From contig CANXME010002543.1 of assembly GCA_948144175.1 (NCBI GenBank), positions 62,001 to 126,000 of the forward strand: a stretch of 64,000 nucleotides of DNA, given 5' to 3'. This stretch comes from Closterium sp. NIES-65. Lineage: Eukaryota; Streptophyta; Zygnematophyceae; Desmidiales; Closteriaceae. Made by a program: the position numbers and the translations under genes. This document shows, piece after piece, positions 33,001 to 42,874 of this stretch (within the stretch, counting starts at the first letter, position 1; each line of letters opens with the position of its first letter). The notes below the pieces were generated by a model. That model saw only the letters and a program-made list of their open reading frames with translations. It ran no database searches and was not told the origin of the DNA.

Positions 33001-34587
33001 CCCCTGGGATGCAGACCCCTCTCCAGCCTGCCCCCCACCGTGCCACGCCAGCGCCGGCAGCTGCCACATAGATCTGTACACGTCCTTGCTCTCGTGCAGA
33101 TCCCAAAGCACCCGATTGCCCAGCTTCCCCTTATAAGTGCGAGCCCCATCCGTGTTGGTGTTCACCCCAGCCTTGCCAAGCTTACGGAGGGAGATGAGGT
33201 TGGCCTTCAGGTCGGGGACGAGGAGAACGTCGTGCAGCACCACCGGCTTGCCATCCGCTCCCTTAAATGCAGCTCGTCCCGCACCAGCCACCTTCAACAT
33301 GTGTCCAGAGGCAGAGCACACTACATTAATCGGTGCAGCGCGTACGTCGTCCAGCAGGTCCTTGCGCGGCGTCATTGTCCAAGCAGCGCCTGTGTCCAAC
33401 ACCCAATAGTCCAGGGGGTGCAGCTCTGCTCCAGCCTTAGCAGATGCGTCTCCTTGCTCCCCCTTGTCTCCCATATGGAAGAATTGGCCCGCGGTGCGCT
33501 CCTTCTTCTTCTCCGCACCGCCGTTGCCCTTCGGGTTGTTGTCGGACGAATCAGCGACCATGTTGGCGCCGTTTTTCTGGTTCCTCCGCGCGCCGCCATC
33601 CTGGTGACGATTCTGGGGGGTCCATCCATCGGGTTTCTTATAGCACAAAAACCAGGGGTGCCCTTCCTTCTCACAATACCAGCAACTCCCTTTCATTTTG
33701 CCACCAGCACCCGACTTGCCCCCACGTCCAGATTTCGCACCGCGACCCCAACCAGTACCTCCTTGTTGGTCGTTGGAGTCGTCGTCTTTCTTTGCACCGC
33801 GTCCAACACCACCGAAGCCACGTCCCTTGCCACGTCGGCTCCCTTGCATCCCGTAGCCGCTGCTGCCGTCGTCTCCACCCCTCAGTTGGCGGCGACGGAA
33901 GTCCTCCTCCAGAATCTTCGTCCGCACCCACTCGAGCGTCCACAAGCTCTGGTTCTGCGGCAGGCTCAATCCGCTCGTAAATTGAAGCCACGATTCCGGC
34001 AGCAGCGAGAGCATCTTCAAGCACTTTGTTTGCTCCGGGTAGGTGATTCCTGCGGTCGCCAACTTCGCGTAGAGGTCGCGCAATTTGTCCAGGACAGGTT
34101 GCACCGGCTCTCCCTCGCTCAGGCGCAACGCGGACAGCTCCCTCTCCAGCATCAATGTTGCAACAACGGAGGTCGGGGCGTGCAGCTCCTTCAACACCGT
34201 CCACGCCTTCGGACCGCACTCAACCTCCGGCAGCAGGTGCATGACGTGGTGACGCTGGTTCAGCTCCAAACTCTGCGACATCAAGTAGTAGCCAGCCGAG
34301 GCGCGCTCGTCCCAATCTTCCTGAAGGGCGGGGTCACTCGGTCTAGGCTCCTCCCCAATCATTAGTTTCAGCAATCCGATTTGACGGAAATAAAGTTGCA
34401 TTTTCCAGGCCCAATCATCATAGCCCTCACCATTGAACTTCTCGACGGTGAAGTTTTTCAGCACCTCCTTGATCAGCGAGCCCTGGCTTGTTCGCGCTCC
34501 CCTTGGCGCAGAAACACCAGAATCATGGCTGCCGCTACGATCTTGGGCTGAAGATTCACCAGCTACCGCCGAGGTGTTGCCCGTCAT
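30025..34587 (-). CDS. Copia family I gag-pol polyprotein, 1,520 codons uninterrupted
   Basis: Single frame for gag, protease, integrase, reverse transcriptase and RNase H, in Copia order. Approximate residues: gag core 50-215; RG-rich linker 235-290; CCHC knuckle CWYCEKEGHPWFLC 302-315; protease DTGAAWTM 398-405; integrase HHCC finger about 550-590, with catalytic Asp in HMDLVGPLP (about 616), Asp in TDRGGEF (about 681) and Glu in NGVAERANR (about 718); acidic linker 840-960; reverse transcriptase from KCKWVLRIKTDD with LVYVDDILLF near 1,187; RNase H with DATWASEK, ESEYMA, CDSKGA and ADFLTKRL (1,370-1,505). Near residue 1,214 six residues (NLGEVK in the other copies) are missing in frame. 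That removes a conserved LGE turn just before YYLGM, so activity is doubtful although the frame is open. No stop separates gag from pol, as usual for Copia. Confidence 0.93.
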   Translation of the reverse strand: MTGNTSAVAGESSAQDRSGSHDSGVSAPRGARTSQGSLIKEVLKNFTVEKFNGEGYDDWAWKMQLYFRQIGLLKLMIGEEPRPSDPALQEDWDERASAGYYLMSQSLELNQRHHVMHLLPEVECGPKAWTVLKELHAPTSVVATLMLERELSALRLSEGEPVQPVLDKLRDLYAKLATAGITYPEQTKCLKMLSLLPESWLQFTSGLSLPQNQSLWTLEWVRTKILEEDFRRRQLRGGDDGSSGYGMQGSRRGKGRGFGGVGRGAKKDDDSNDQQGGTGWGRGAKSGRGGKSGAGGKMKGSCWYCEKEGHPWFLCYKKPDGWTPQNRHQDGGARRNQKNGANMVADSSDNNPKGNGGAEKKKERTAGQFFHMGDKGEQGDASAKAGAELHPLDYWVLDTGAAWTMTPRKDLLDDVRAAPINVVCSASGHMLKVAGAGRAAFKGADGKPVVLHDVLLVPDLKANLISLRKLGKAGVNTNTDGARTYKGKLGNRVLWDLHESKDVYRSMWQLPALAWHGGGQAGEGSASQGECNAVGGVGVKVSARSGETDWATAHRRLGHVAMPLLKQLEKDGAVKGLKLNGQPPDDNCEICLLSKFTRFPFHSVAGRSKKPLELVHMDLVGPLPMQGHKGERYFLTIVDDWSRLMWAYPLKQKDHAVSTIRDDWLPFVEKQAECVVKRIRTDRGGEFLGAEMTAWLKKQGIQRELTTAYTPQSNGVAERANRTILETARALLIESGLGNLMWPHAIRHATVARNRVLTKVGDDSWVPLERWLGRKPPVDMLRVFGCMAVAHVPKTYRSKLGASAIWCVHLGLAAESKGWLLWEPSKGVLFDSRDVKFVEGMMYGSWEKQPEARVSQQMEQITMQLDLTPSVWEEGEEAAAEGGDKEKVQEAPAGGGDGVEISGSTSGAAGSEGGEQQQGKTKKPKGVIMKGWETPVSRPGRTRMATKKLTAGADVAEQQLGTEEALLILPHGYDPDEEDQPAYCFLAPTPEEPASMEEALAGPDRDKWLASRDAEYQSLLENGTWELVVLPEGKKAVQCKWVLRIKTDDKGQVTIYKSRLVAKGFMQKEKRDFNEIFAPTAKPPTLRVLLADAAVSGKFIIQMDISTAFLNGILEEEVFMTQPPGYEDGTGRVCKLKKSIYGLKQAPRCWYQKLAAVLEEMGFRTSSCDESLFLKGEGEKLVLFLVYVDDILLFSSNMKEILKVQQQLMENFKCKYYLGMHVERDLDHRWLKLHQEQFIKELGEKYGIENERKVATPLPAEFKLVKAAEDEGVEAEEQQQFQSLVGSLLYAAVHTRPEISFSVGQLARVVQNPSEEQVDAAERVVKYLNSHPSIGVQYSASAQVKQKGVEVLKEKGERLGEGKLFLTCFTDATWASEKEDSSSVGGYICVVGGGPVSWRSKKQTETALSSVESEYMAMFHGVKEVIWLRRLLEEIGQEQKVATPLFCDSKGALGMARIAVLHGLNKHMRIKWHWLRKEVKRGTVNPIYIKTHQQPADFLTKRLADESHWRCVRMSGMSMD

Positions 34588-34618
34588 AGCTACCTATATC
34601 GAAGATCACTATAACGCA

Positions 34619-34630
34619 GCTCTGATACCA
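34619..34630 (-). promoter_or_regulatory. Primer-binding site of element C
   Basis: GCTCTGATACCA on the plus strand, i.e. TGGTATCAGAGC in element sense, three bases from the 5' LTR. The gag ATG follows 31 nt downstream. Confidence 0.9.
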
Positions 34631-34633
34631 GCT

Positions 34634-35726
34634 TGTTGGTGTAAGGGCCTAATAAACTCAAGCTATTAAGACTTTATCACACTTAAAACCTCTCCTCGGG
34701 GTCACCTCCAAGGGTCCTTGGGTGCCTGGTACAAGACCAGCCCCTATCCTCGGGTCCGAGTTTGTAGAGAGAGGGATCAAGAGGGACTTAGTCAAAACAG
34801 CAAGAGTACCTTGAACGTCGCGCAGCGTATCGTGCAGACCGTCGATCGGATTAAGCTGAGAATTTCCTATATCAAAGCTCACTCTAAGAGCTTTAAAATA
34901 AGCCAAGTTGCCTCGCGAAAAGTTCTGCCATTACGAAGTTATGGCTCGGACAGCGTTAGCCTAGCGTTGGAGTGCTAGCGTACTAGCGTTGACTCGGGTA
35001 GCATTCCGCCGTCGCACCGCGTAGAAAAGAAATTCCAGCAAGGAAAGAATTCGCTTGAATCAATTTCACTATATTCAAGTACAAACAGAGAAGGAATAAA
35101 TAGCTCTAGCTAGCAAGGACCTTGGGAATCAACCTGGGAACAACCAGGGATGATCCCAAATAATTCCAAGCAACAGAACCAACCTGGCTGGACAAAATAG
35201 CAGGTGATAGGTTGGTGAACAACCTCTGGTTCTGTTTTTCCAACCTGGGAAAACAACAACCAGGTTCAGGTCCTAAAAACAGAACCTGTTTTGTCTTTGC
35301 CCAACCAGCCAAATGCTGGTTCCGCTGGTTTCCCCTGGCCCTGTAGCATGCAGATACAGACAAACAACATCCAACCTTCACCTAAACTGTACCCCTATAG
35401 TGCCTGCCCTGCTACACTATAGTCAACCAAACAAAACAGTACAATTTCGAGTTGGATAGAACTGAATCTGCGCAATCAAGTAAGCCGAACCGCAAAGCTT
35501 CCATCTTGGGTTCCTTTGCGAGCTCGTCCTTTCTGCTTGTACTGCTCATAGCGCGTACAATGTTATGCCGAAGCGCACATTGTGCGAGTACCTGCAAATG
35601 CTTCAAGCGAAAATTGCGAAAGCAAACAAACACACAAACATACCATTCACACGCAAATGCATTGGCACACGCATACTCGTACAAACAGACGGCAGGATGT
35701 CGTGCAATGTGAATTTGCACCCAACA
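34634..35726 (-). repeat. 5' LTR of element C
   Basis: 1,093 bp with TGTTGG and CCAACA ends. Transcription toward gag would run leftward. Confidence 0.9.
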
Positions 35727-35770
35727 CAACAGACGGCAGGATGTCGTGCAATGTGAATTTGCACCCAACA

Positions 35771-38700
35771 GCTGGTGCGGGACGAGCTGCGTTTAAGGGA
35801 GCGGATGGCAAGCTGGTGGTGCTGCACGACGTTCTCCTCGTCCCCGACCTGAAGGCCAACCTTTATCTCCCTCCATAAGCTTGGCAAGGCTGGGGTGAAC
35901 ACCAACACAGATGGGGCTCGCACTTATAAGGGGAAGCTGGGCAATCGGGTGCTTTGGGATCTGCACGAGAGCAAGGACGTGTACAGATCTATGTGGCAGC
36001 TGCCGGCGCTGGCGTGGCATGGTGGGGGGCAGGCTGGAGAGGGGTCTGCATCCCAGGGGGAGTGCAACGCCGTTGGAGGGGTTGGTGTGAAAGTGTCGGC
36101 CAGATCTGGGGAGACGGATTGGGCAACTGCACACCGACGTTTGGGGCATGTGGCAATGCCTTAACTGAAACTGCTGGAGAAGGATGGAGCCGTTAAGGGC
36201 TTGAAGCTGAACGGACAACCACTCGATGATAACTGTGAAATTTGCCTCCTTTCAAAGTTCACCCGTTTCCCCTTCCATAGTGTGGCTGGCAGGAGCAAAA
36301 AGCCGTTGGAGCTGGTCCACATGGACTTGGTGGGGCCGCTGCCGGTGCAAGGGCACAAGGGGGAGCGGTACTTCCTAACCATAGTGGATGACTGGAGCAG
36401 GCTAATGTGGGCGTATCCGCTGAAGCAGAAAGATCACGCCGCCTCCACGATTCGGGACGATTGGCTGCCGTTAGTGGAGAAGCAAGCGGAGTGTGTGGTG
36501 AAGCGGATTAGGACAGATCGGGGTGGTGAGTTTCTTGGAGCTGAGATGACGGCCTGGCTCAAGAAGCAGGGCATCCAGAGGGAGCTGACCACGGCTTACA
36601 CCCCACAGTCCAACGGTGTAGCAGAACGGGCGAACCGGACAATTCTAAAGACAGCTAGGGCGCTGCTCATAGAATCTGGGCTGGGCAACTTGATGTGGCC
36701 CCATGCTGTTTGGCACGCTACCGTCGCTAGGAACAGGGTACTCACAAAGGTTGGGGATGACTCGTGGGTGCCGTTGGAGGGGTGGCTTGGGAGGAAGCCG
36801 CCGGTGGACATGCTGAGGGTGTTCGGTTGCATGGCAGTCGCCCACGTCCCCAAGACCTAACGCAGTAAGCTGGAGGCGAGTGCAATCTGGTGTGTGCATT
36901 TGGGGCTGGCTGCTGAGAGCAAGGGATGGCTGCTGTGGGAACCTTCCAAGGGTGTGTTGTTTGACAGCAGGGATGTGAAGTTTGTTGAGGGCATGATGTA
37001 TGGGAGCTGGGAGAAACAGCCGGAGGCCAGGGTGTCCCAGCAGATGGAGCAGATTACCATGCAGCTGGACCTGACTCCTAGTGTGTGGGAGGAGGGAGAG
37101 GAGGCAGCTGCAGAGGGTGGTGATAAAGAGAAGGTGCAGGAGGCACCTGCTGGTGGAGGTGATGGTGTGGAGACTAGCGGTAGCACTAGTGGAGCTGCTG
37201 GATCCGAGAGAGGAGAGCAGCAGCAGGGGAAAACTAAGAAGCCGAAGGGTGTTATTATGAAGGGATGGGAGACACCCGTCTCCCGGCCAGGACGTACCCG
37301 TATGGCTACTAAGAAGCTGACTGCAGGAGCTGATGTAGCGGAGCAGCAGCTTGGGACTGAGGAGGCATTGCTGATTCTACCGCATGGCTATGACCCGGAT
37401 GAGGAGGATTAGCCTGCGTACTGTTTTCTTGCCCCTGCACTAGAGGAACCAGCTAGCATGGAGGAGGCATTAGCTGGACCAGATAGGGACTAATGGCTAG
37501 CTTCTAGGGATGCTGGGTACCAGAGCCTGCTGGAGAATGGGACTTGGGAACTAGTGGTGCTGCCTGAGGGGAAGAAAGCCGTACAGTGCAAGTGGGTGCT
37601 AAGGATCAAGACTGACGACAAGGGGCAGGTCACCATCTACAAGAGTAGGTTGGTGGCTAAGGGGTTTATGCAGAAGGAGAAGCGGGACTTCAATGAGATC
37701 TTTGCTCCCACTGCCAAACCCCCTACCCTCCGTGTCTTGCTGGCAGATGCAACCGTTAGTGGGAAATTCATCATTCAGATGGATATATCAACGGCATTCC
37801 TCAATGGGATTTTAGAGGAGGAGGTGTTCATGACGCAGCCACCTGGGTATGAGGATGGTACGGGCAGGGTGTGCAAGCTGAAAAAGTCCATCTACGGCTT
37901 GAAGCAGGCGCCACGCTGCTGGTACCAGAAGTTGGCAGCTGTTTTAGAGGAGATGGGATTCAGGACCAGCAGCTGTGATGAGAGCCTCTTTCTCAAGGGG
38001 GAGGGGGAGAAGCTGGTGTTGTTTCTGGTCTACGTGGACGACATTCTTCTCTTCAGCAGCAGCATGAAGGAGATTCATAAAGTGCAGCAGCAACTGATGG
38101 AGAACTTCAAGTGCAAGAACCTTGGGGAGGTAAAGTACTACCTCGGGATGCACGTGGAGAGGGATCTGGATCACAGGTGGTTGAAACTGCACCAGGAGAA
38201 GTTCATCAAGGAGCTGGGGGAGAAGTATGGGATTGAGAATGAGCGCAAGGTTGCAACTCCCCTGCCAGCAGAATTCAAGCTTGTGAAAGCTGCAGAGGAT
38301 GAAGGGGTTGAAGCTGAGGAGCAGCAGCAATTTCAGTCCTTGGTGGGCAGCCTCTTGTATGCAGCAGTTCACACGAGGCCCGACATCTCTTTCTCGGTTG
38401 GGCAGCTGGCCAGGGTAGTGCAAAATCCATCAGAGGAGCAGGTGGATGCAGCTGAGCGTGTGGTGAAGTATCTGAACTCTCACCCAAGCATTGGAGTTCA
38501 ATACTCCGCATCTGTACAGGTAAAGCAGAAAGGGGTTGAGGTGCTGAAGGAGAAAGGGGAGAGGCTTGGAGAAGGCAAGCTTTTTCTCACTTGCTTTACC
38601 GATGCTACGTGGGCCTCTGAGAAGGAGGATTCCTCATCTGTGGGAGGATACATCTGCGTAGTTGGGGGAGGACCGGTTAGTTGGAGGTCAAAGAAGCAGA

Positions 38701-39053
38701 CGGAGACAGCACTCTCTTCCGTGGAGTCAGACTACATGGCAATGTTTCATGGGGTGAAGGAGGTGATTTGGCTGAGGAGGCTGTTGGAGGAGATTGGCCA
38801 GGAGCAAAAGGTTGCTATGCTGCTGTTTTGTGATAGCAAAGGAGCTCTTGGGATGGCCAGGAACGCTGTGCTTCATGGGCTGAATAAGCACATGCGTATC
38901 AAGTGGCACTGGCTGCGTAAGGAGGTGAAGAGGGGGACGGTGAATCCGATCTACATCAAGACTCACCAGCAGCCAGCAGACTTCCTCACCAAGAGGCTTG
39001 CCAATGAGCCTCATTGGCGTTGTGTGCGCATGAGTGGAATGAGCATGAACTAG
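35771..39053 (+). pseudogene. Element R pol, 3' piece (integrase, RT, RNase H)
   Basis: It continues R's protease frame from the GCTGG duplication. Lesions: one extra T near 35,860 (frameshift, stop at 35,877), a stop at 36,162-36,164 in the integrase finger, TAA for Tyr at 36,858-36,860 near the integrase C-terminus, a TAG at 37,410-37,412 in the linker and a TAA near 37,491. From 37,554 to 39,053 a 499-codon frame is open and covers reverse transcriptase with LVYVDDILLF and the LGEVKYYLGM turn, plus complete RNase H to the normal stop. The TAA at 36,858 and the neighbouring GWLGRK reading are shared with element D. Confidence 0.9.
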
Positions 39054-39080
39054 TATGGAATGATGGGGATGCAGCCGGCA

Positions 39081-39095
39081 GGCTGAGGGGGAGTG
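39081..39095 (+). promoter_or_regulatory. Polypurine tract of element R
   Basis: GGCTGAGGGGGAGTG immediately before the 3' LTR start at 39,096. Confidence 0.85.
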
Positions 39096-40188
39096 TGTTG
39101 GGTGCAAATTCACTTTGCACGACATCCTGCCGTCTGTTTGTACGAGTATGCGTGTGCGAATGCATTTGCGTGTGAATGGTATGTTCGTGTGTTTGTTTGC
39201 TTTCGCAATTTTTGCTTGAAGCATTTGCAGGTACTCGCGCATTATGCGTTTCGGCACAACATTGTACGCGCTATGAACAGTACAAGCAGAAAGGACGAGC
39301 TTGCAAAGGAACCCAAGATGGAAGCTTTGTGGTTCGGCTTACTTGATTGCGCAGATTCAGTTCTATCCAACTCGAAATTGTACTGTTTTGTTTGGTTAAC
39401 TATAGTGTAGCATGGCAGGCACAATAGGGGTACAATTTGGGTGAAGGTTGGATGTTGTTTGTCTATATCTGCATGCTACAGGGCCAGGGGAAACCAGCGG
39501 AACCAGCATTTGGCTGGTTGGGCAAAGACAAAACAGGTTCTGTTTTTAGGACCTGAACCTGGTTGTTGTTTTCCCAGGTTGGAAAAACAGAACCAGAGGT
39601 TGTTCACCAACCTACCACCTGCTATTTTGTCCAGCCAGGTTGGTTCTGTTGCTTGGAATTATTTGGGATCATCCCTGGTTGTTCCCAGGTTGATTCCCAA
39701 GGTCCTTGCTAGCTAGAGCTATTTATTCCTTCTCTGTTTGTACCTGAATATAGTGAAATTGATTCAAGCGAATTCCTATCTTCCTGGAATCATGTTTCTA
39801 CGCGGTGCGACGGCGAAATGCTACCCGAGTCAACGCTAGTACGCTAGCACTCCAATGCTAGGCTAACGCTGTCCGAGCCATAACTTCGTAATGGCAAAAC
39901 TTTTCACGAGGCAACTTGGCTTATTTTAAAGCTCTTAGAGTGAGCTTCGATATAGTAAATTCTCAGCTTAATCCGATCTACGCTCTGCACGATACGCTGC
40001 GCGACGTTCAAGGTACTCTTGCTGTTTTGACTAAGTCCCTCTTGATCCCTCTCTCTACAAACTCGGACTCGAGGATAGGGGCTGGTCTTGTACCAGGCAC
40101 CCAAGGACCCTTGGAGGTGACCCCGAGGAGAGGTTTTAAGTGTGATAAAGTCTTAATAGCTTGAGTTTATTAGGCCCTTACACCACCA
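39096..40188 (+). repeat. 3' LTR of element R
   Basis: 1,093 bp. It begins TGTTGGGTGCAAATTCAC and ends CACCACCA (one change from CACCAACA), followed by the CTGCT duplication at 40,189-40,193. Confidence 0.92.
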
Positions 40189-40193
40189 CTGCT

Positions 40194-40516
40194 TGAGTTT
40201 AGGGAGGCTTGCTGTGCACACCTGCGACACGCTGAACGATCGACACACGACAAAATAGAAGAACGCACACGACACGCAAATGACAACGTGACACGCGACT
40301 AGCAATAACTCGCTATTGACTCGACACTCACATTCAACATCATGACTCATCATTCACACATTATTACAAGCATGAAATATATATGATCTTATGCCCTCAT
40401 ACCATTCCATGCACACACGCCTGCATGCACGAAGACAATAAGCAGAGTGTAAACCTTGGGGTTGCACCAACAAACCTCTTCTCGAATTGTAGGACTTAGA
40501 ATCTGTTGCTCTCAGT
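40194..40516. other. No gene seen
   Basis: Short spacer between element R and the family IV relic. It is rich in CACGAC/ACACG words near 40,220-40,300, with no motif I can name. Confidence 0.4.
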
Positions 40517-41608
40517 TTAGAGCCATATCAGCCAGCTTGCAACACTTCCAATGATGCTGTCCACCAGCTTTTTGGTCATCATGTAGTGCAACTCGACTTC
40601 ACCCGGGGCCACCATGCTCCTCGCCCAATGCCATTTCACCCTCATATGCTTGGTGAGGCCATACAACATAGGGTTCTTAGCTAGTAATGGCACCGTGACT
40701 GTGACAATAGAGAGCGGTAGGTCCTTGCTGCTCCTTCCCCAACAAGCACCGCTGACGCACAGTTTCACGTACGGCACGGATTATGGCCATATAATCGGAC
40801 TCCACCAAGCTCAAAGCTTGATCCACTTGCTTCTTTCTTTCCCAAGCAGTTGGGCCTCCACCAACACAGCAAATGAAGTCTCCCACACTTGTCATGTCCT
40901 CTAGGTTTGAGGCATTAGAGAATGCAGTAAGGATTAAATGCCCGGGCACCATCCGCGCCCTTTTGGCGCCTTTGAGCCGCCACCGAGTATTGCAGCCGAA
41001 TGGTCGCTGTTTTGCCAAGATATTTGGCCACCCTAATTCCAACTGCTAACTGCTCCTCATTATGACATTGAACAACCCTAGCCAGCTGCCAGTAGCAAAG
41101 GCGACATCTGGTCGGGTGTGTACCGCCGCATAAATGAGACTGCCCACCAACGAGTGAAAATGGTGCCCATGATGGCAGCCCCGGCAAGTAGGGTACGCAG
41201 CATTGTTGGCCTAACTACAGGGGCAAACAACTCCTTGAAGTCCACCTTCTCCTTTTGCTGGTACCCCTTTGTCACAAGCCTAGACTTTTGGCGCTAGATA
41301 TTGCCATTGGCTTCCGTCTTGATCTTGAAGAGCCACTTGAACGTGATTGTCTTATGCCCGTCCAATAGCTCCACCAATTCCCACGTGCCGTTCTCCTCAA
41401 TACTCTTCAGCTCACTCTCAATACGGCAATGTCTTGCACTCCCCCCTCCTCTTACCCTCATACGCATATCGACCTCTCCACACATCGCATGTCCGGGGCT
41501 GGGCGGTCTCCCCCCTGGACTGTCCTTCCCTCGGGCATCAGCCAAGCACATCTGCCAATCCTTTCCCTGCGTTGCCCTCTTCCCGCCAGCATGATAGTGC
41601 AAGGGCAC
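40517..41608 (-). pseudogene. Copia family IV relic: RT start fused to RNase H
   Basis: The minus-strand reading begins with ELKSIEENGTWELVELLDG and FKWLFKIKTEANG (about 41,300-41,410), then TKGYQQKEKVDFKELFAPVVRPTMLRTLLA (about 41,190-41,280). This is the N-terminal part of a Copia reverse transcriptase. It then jumps near 41,165 to the RNase H side: LARVVQCHNEEQLAVGIRVAKYL, then SVGDFICCVGGGPTAWERKKQVDQALS, VESDYMAIIRAVRE, and LTKHMRVKWHWARS near 40,640. The palm with the catalytic YVDD is absent. Several frameshifts separate the blocks. The family differs from I, II and III. Confidence 0.8.
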
Positions 41609-41879
41609 ACGAGACTGCCGCAGATCGGGGATTCCTCACACCCAGGCCCCAATCTCATAGGTACCCTAGGTGCATGGGCGGAGCAGGTGCAGGTTGCTAC
41701 ACATAACGAGATCGAGGTGCTCGAGGCTGAGATATACACCATGTTTGCACAGCTCGGCCTGCGTTGTGGGGCACATGCTAGTCATGTCGGGGCGTCCGCA
41801 CTGGCTAGTTACCCCACCCCCCCCCCCTCTCGTCGACAAGGCACGAGCGTTAGTGATTAGAAAGACATACCCACTCCTG

Positions 41880-42400
41880 GTAAGTGACTCCCATGTGGGT
41901 CGTGTTGTGAGTGACGTGGCGGTGGTTGAGGGGGGGTGACGTGACAACTGGTGTGGGTTGGGTGTGATGTGGGAGTGAGGACTGCTACATGGGAACGGTG
42001 TGTGACGTGTCGAGGCGTGTCAGGTGAGTTGGGCATGACATGGCTTGTGGTTAGGGGATGTGACGTGGCAAGTGGGCCTAGTTGGGTGTGACGTAGCGTG
42101 CGATTCCAGGTAAGTGACTCCCCATGTGGGGCAAGTTGGGTGTGACGTGGCACTCAGGAGGCTAGACGGGAGCGGCATCTGACGGCGGCGAGGCGTGTCA
42201 GGTGAGTTGGGTGTGACGTGGCTCGTGGTAGGGAGGTGTGACATGGCAAGTGGGCCGGGTTGGGTGTGACGTGGCTTGCCATTCCCGGTACGTGATGGGG
42301 CAAGTGGGGCGGATTGGGTGTGACGTGGTGGTAGTCGGGGGGGTGTGACTTGGTGAGTGGTGCACGATAGGTGTGGCGTGGCAGTGAGGTGAGTACTAAA
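41880..42400. repeat. Tandem repeat of about 178 bp rich in TGACGTGG
   Basis: Two long units of about 178 bp are visible (AGGCGTGTCAGGTGAGTTGG at 42,013 and again at 42,191), inside a field of shorter GTTGGGTGTGACGTGGC units. Exact TGACGTGG occurs at 41,912, 42,061, 42,143, 42,214, 42,267 and 42,321, with several one-base variants. Antisense frames across it change phase between units, so it is not coding. Confidence 0.7.
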
Positions 42401-42517
42401 CCCACTACTGGCCACAAACTCTCTTCATACGTGACCATCATAACCACTTCGCCCTCAGTCTCCCCCTCAAAGTTAGACCCATATAATTGATTCTCTTTAT
42501 TCATCTCTCTAACCACT

Positions 42518-42874
42518 GTGTTGCAAATCACCCTTTTAAGGCCCCGCAGACACTCTTCTAAAAGCTGGTTGCTTTCCCCCTTTTCCTGTTGTTTACCCTA
42601 CAACCATACACAACACAAAGCCTACACTGTCACATCTCAGCTCTTGTTTCTGAACCCGCCAGATAAAATATGGTACTTCCCTGCACCGAAGGAAGTGTTT
42701 GAAGCGTTCTCTGTCTACGTGTCTGCAGAAGGGCTCGAGTCAATGAAGCTGCTGTGGCTGCCCAATGACAAGTCAATTATGTTGGTCTTCAACCACCAGA
42801 TGTCATCGACAAGGTCAACAATCAACACCACCCTCACGCCAACGGCATACACCGGCATGGGCCATGCCAGTTAA
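42518..42874 (+). CDS. Unrecognised 118-codon open frame
   Basis: The second half has a protein-like composition (NPPDKIWYFPAPKEVFEAF, then ESMKLLWLPNDKSIMLVFNHQ), while the first 45 residues look like translated spacer. I do not recognise a family. No splice context, promoter or partner is evident. It lies between a satellite-like array and low-complexity DNA beside element D. It could be one exon of a degraded gene or chance; low confidence. Confidence 0.2.
   Translation: MLQITLLRPRRHSSKSWLLSPFSCCLPYNHTQHKAYTVTSQLLFLNPPDKIWYFPAPKEVFEAFSVYVSAEGLESMKLLWLPNDKSIMLVFNHQMSSTRSTINTTLTPTAYTGMGHAS

Larger units (their letters stand above)
28890..35726 (-). mobile_element. Element C: youngest full-length Copia family I, third nesting level
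   Basis: 6,837 bp. LTRs 28,890-29,982 and 34,634-35,726, each 1,093 bp and almost identical. It sits in the U3 end of solo LTR B, with AAACA (28,885-28,889) and CAACA (35,727-35,731) as a target duplication with one difference. Primer-binding site complement at 34,619-34,630; polypurine tract complement from 29,983. The depth of nesting and the open polyprotein both point to a recent insertion. Confidence 0.92.
27835..35770 (-). repeat. Solo LTR B nested in R and split by element C
   Basis: The first part, 27,835-28,889, begins AGTTGG (T to A at the first base). The last 39 bp are 35,732-35,770 and end CACCCAACA. Together they make one LTR of about 1,093 bp. GCTGG occurs at 27,830-27,834 and 35,771-35,775. 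It has no internal region, so it is a solo LTR that existed before element C entered it. Confidence 0.88.
18570..40188 (+). mobile_element. Element R: full-length Copia family I split by two nested insertions
   Basis: The element's LTRs are 18,570-19,662 and 39,096-40,188. CTGCT flanks it at 18,565-18,569 and 40,189-40,193. Its internal sequence is in three pieces (19,663-20,716; 27,534-27,834; 35,771-39,095) that join exactly at the 5-bp duplications of insertions A and B. Removing the insertions leaves about 6.86 kb, the normal family length. The last LTR base pattern is CCACCA rather than CCAACA, a single substitution. All the other family I material from 20,717 to 35,770 inserted later. 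Confidence 0.92.

Noticed and set aside
32911..34365. 484-codon plus-strand open frame across element C gag
   Set aside because: It lies antisense to the intact gag-pol frame. The equivalent antisense frames in other copies (for example 1,582-2,721 minus, 48,807-49,808 plus) arise from the GC-rich codon pattern and match no known protein.
40614..40904. 96-codon plus-strand frame
   Set aside because: Antisense to the family IV RNase H relic.
41857..42415. Minus-strand repeat protein (HTQLGPLATSH-like units) across the 178-bp array
   Set aside because: The unit length is not a multiple of three and the frame changes between units.
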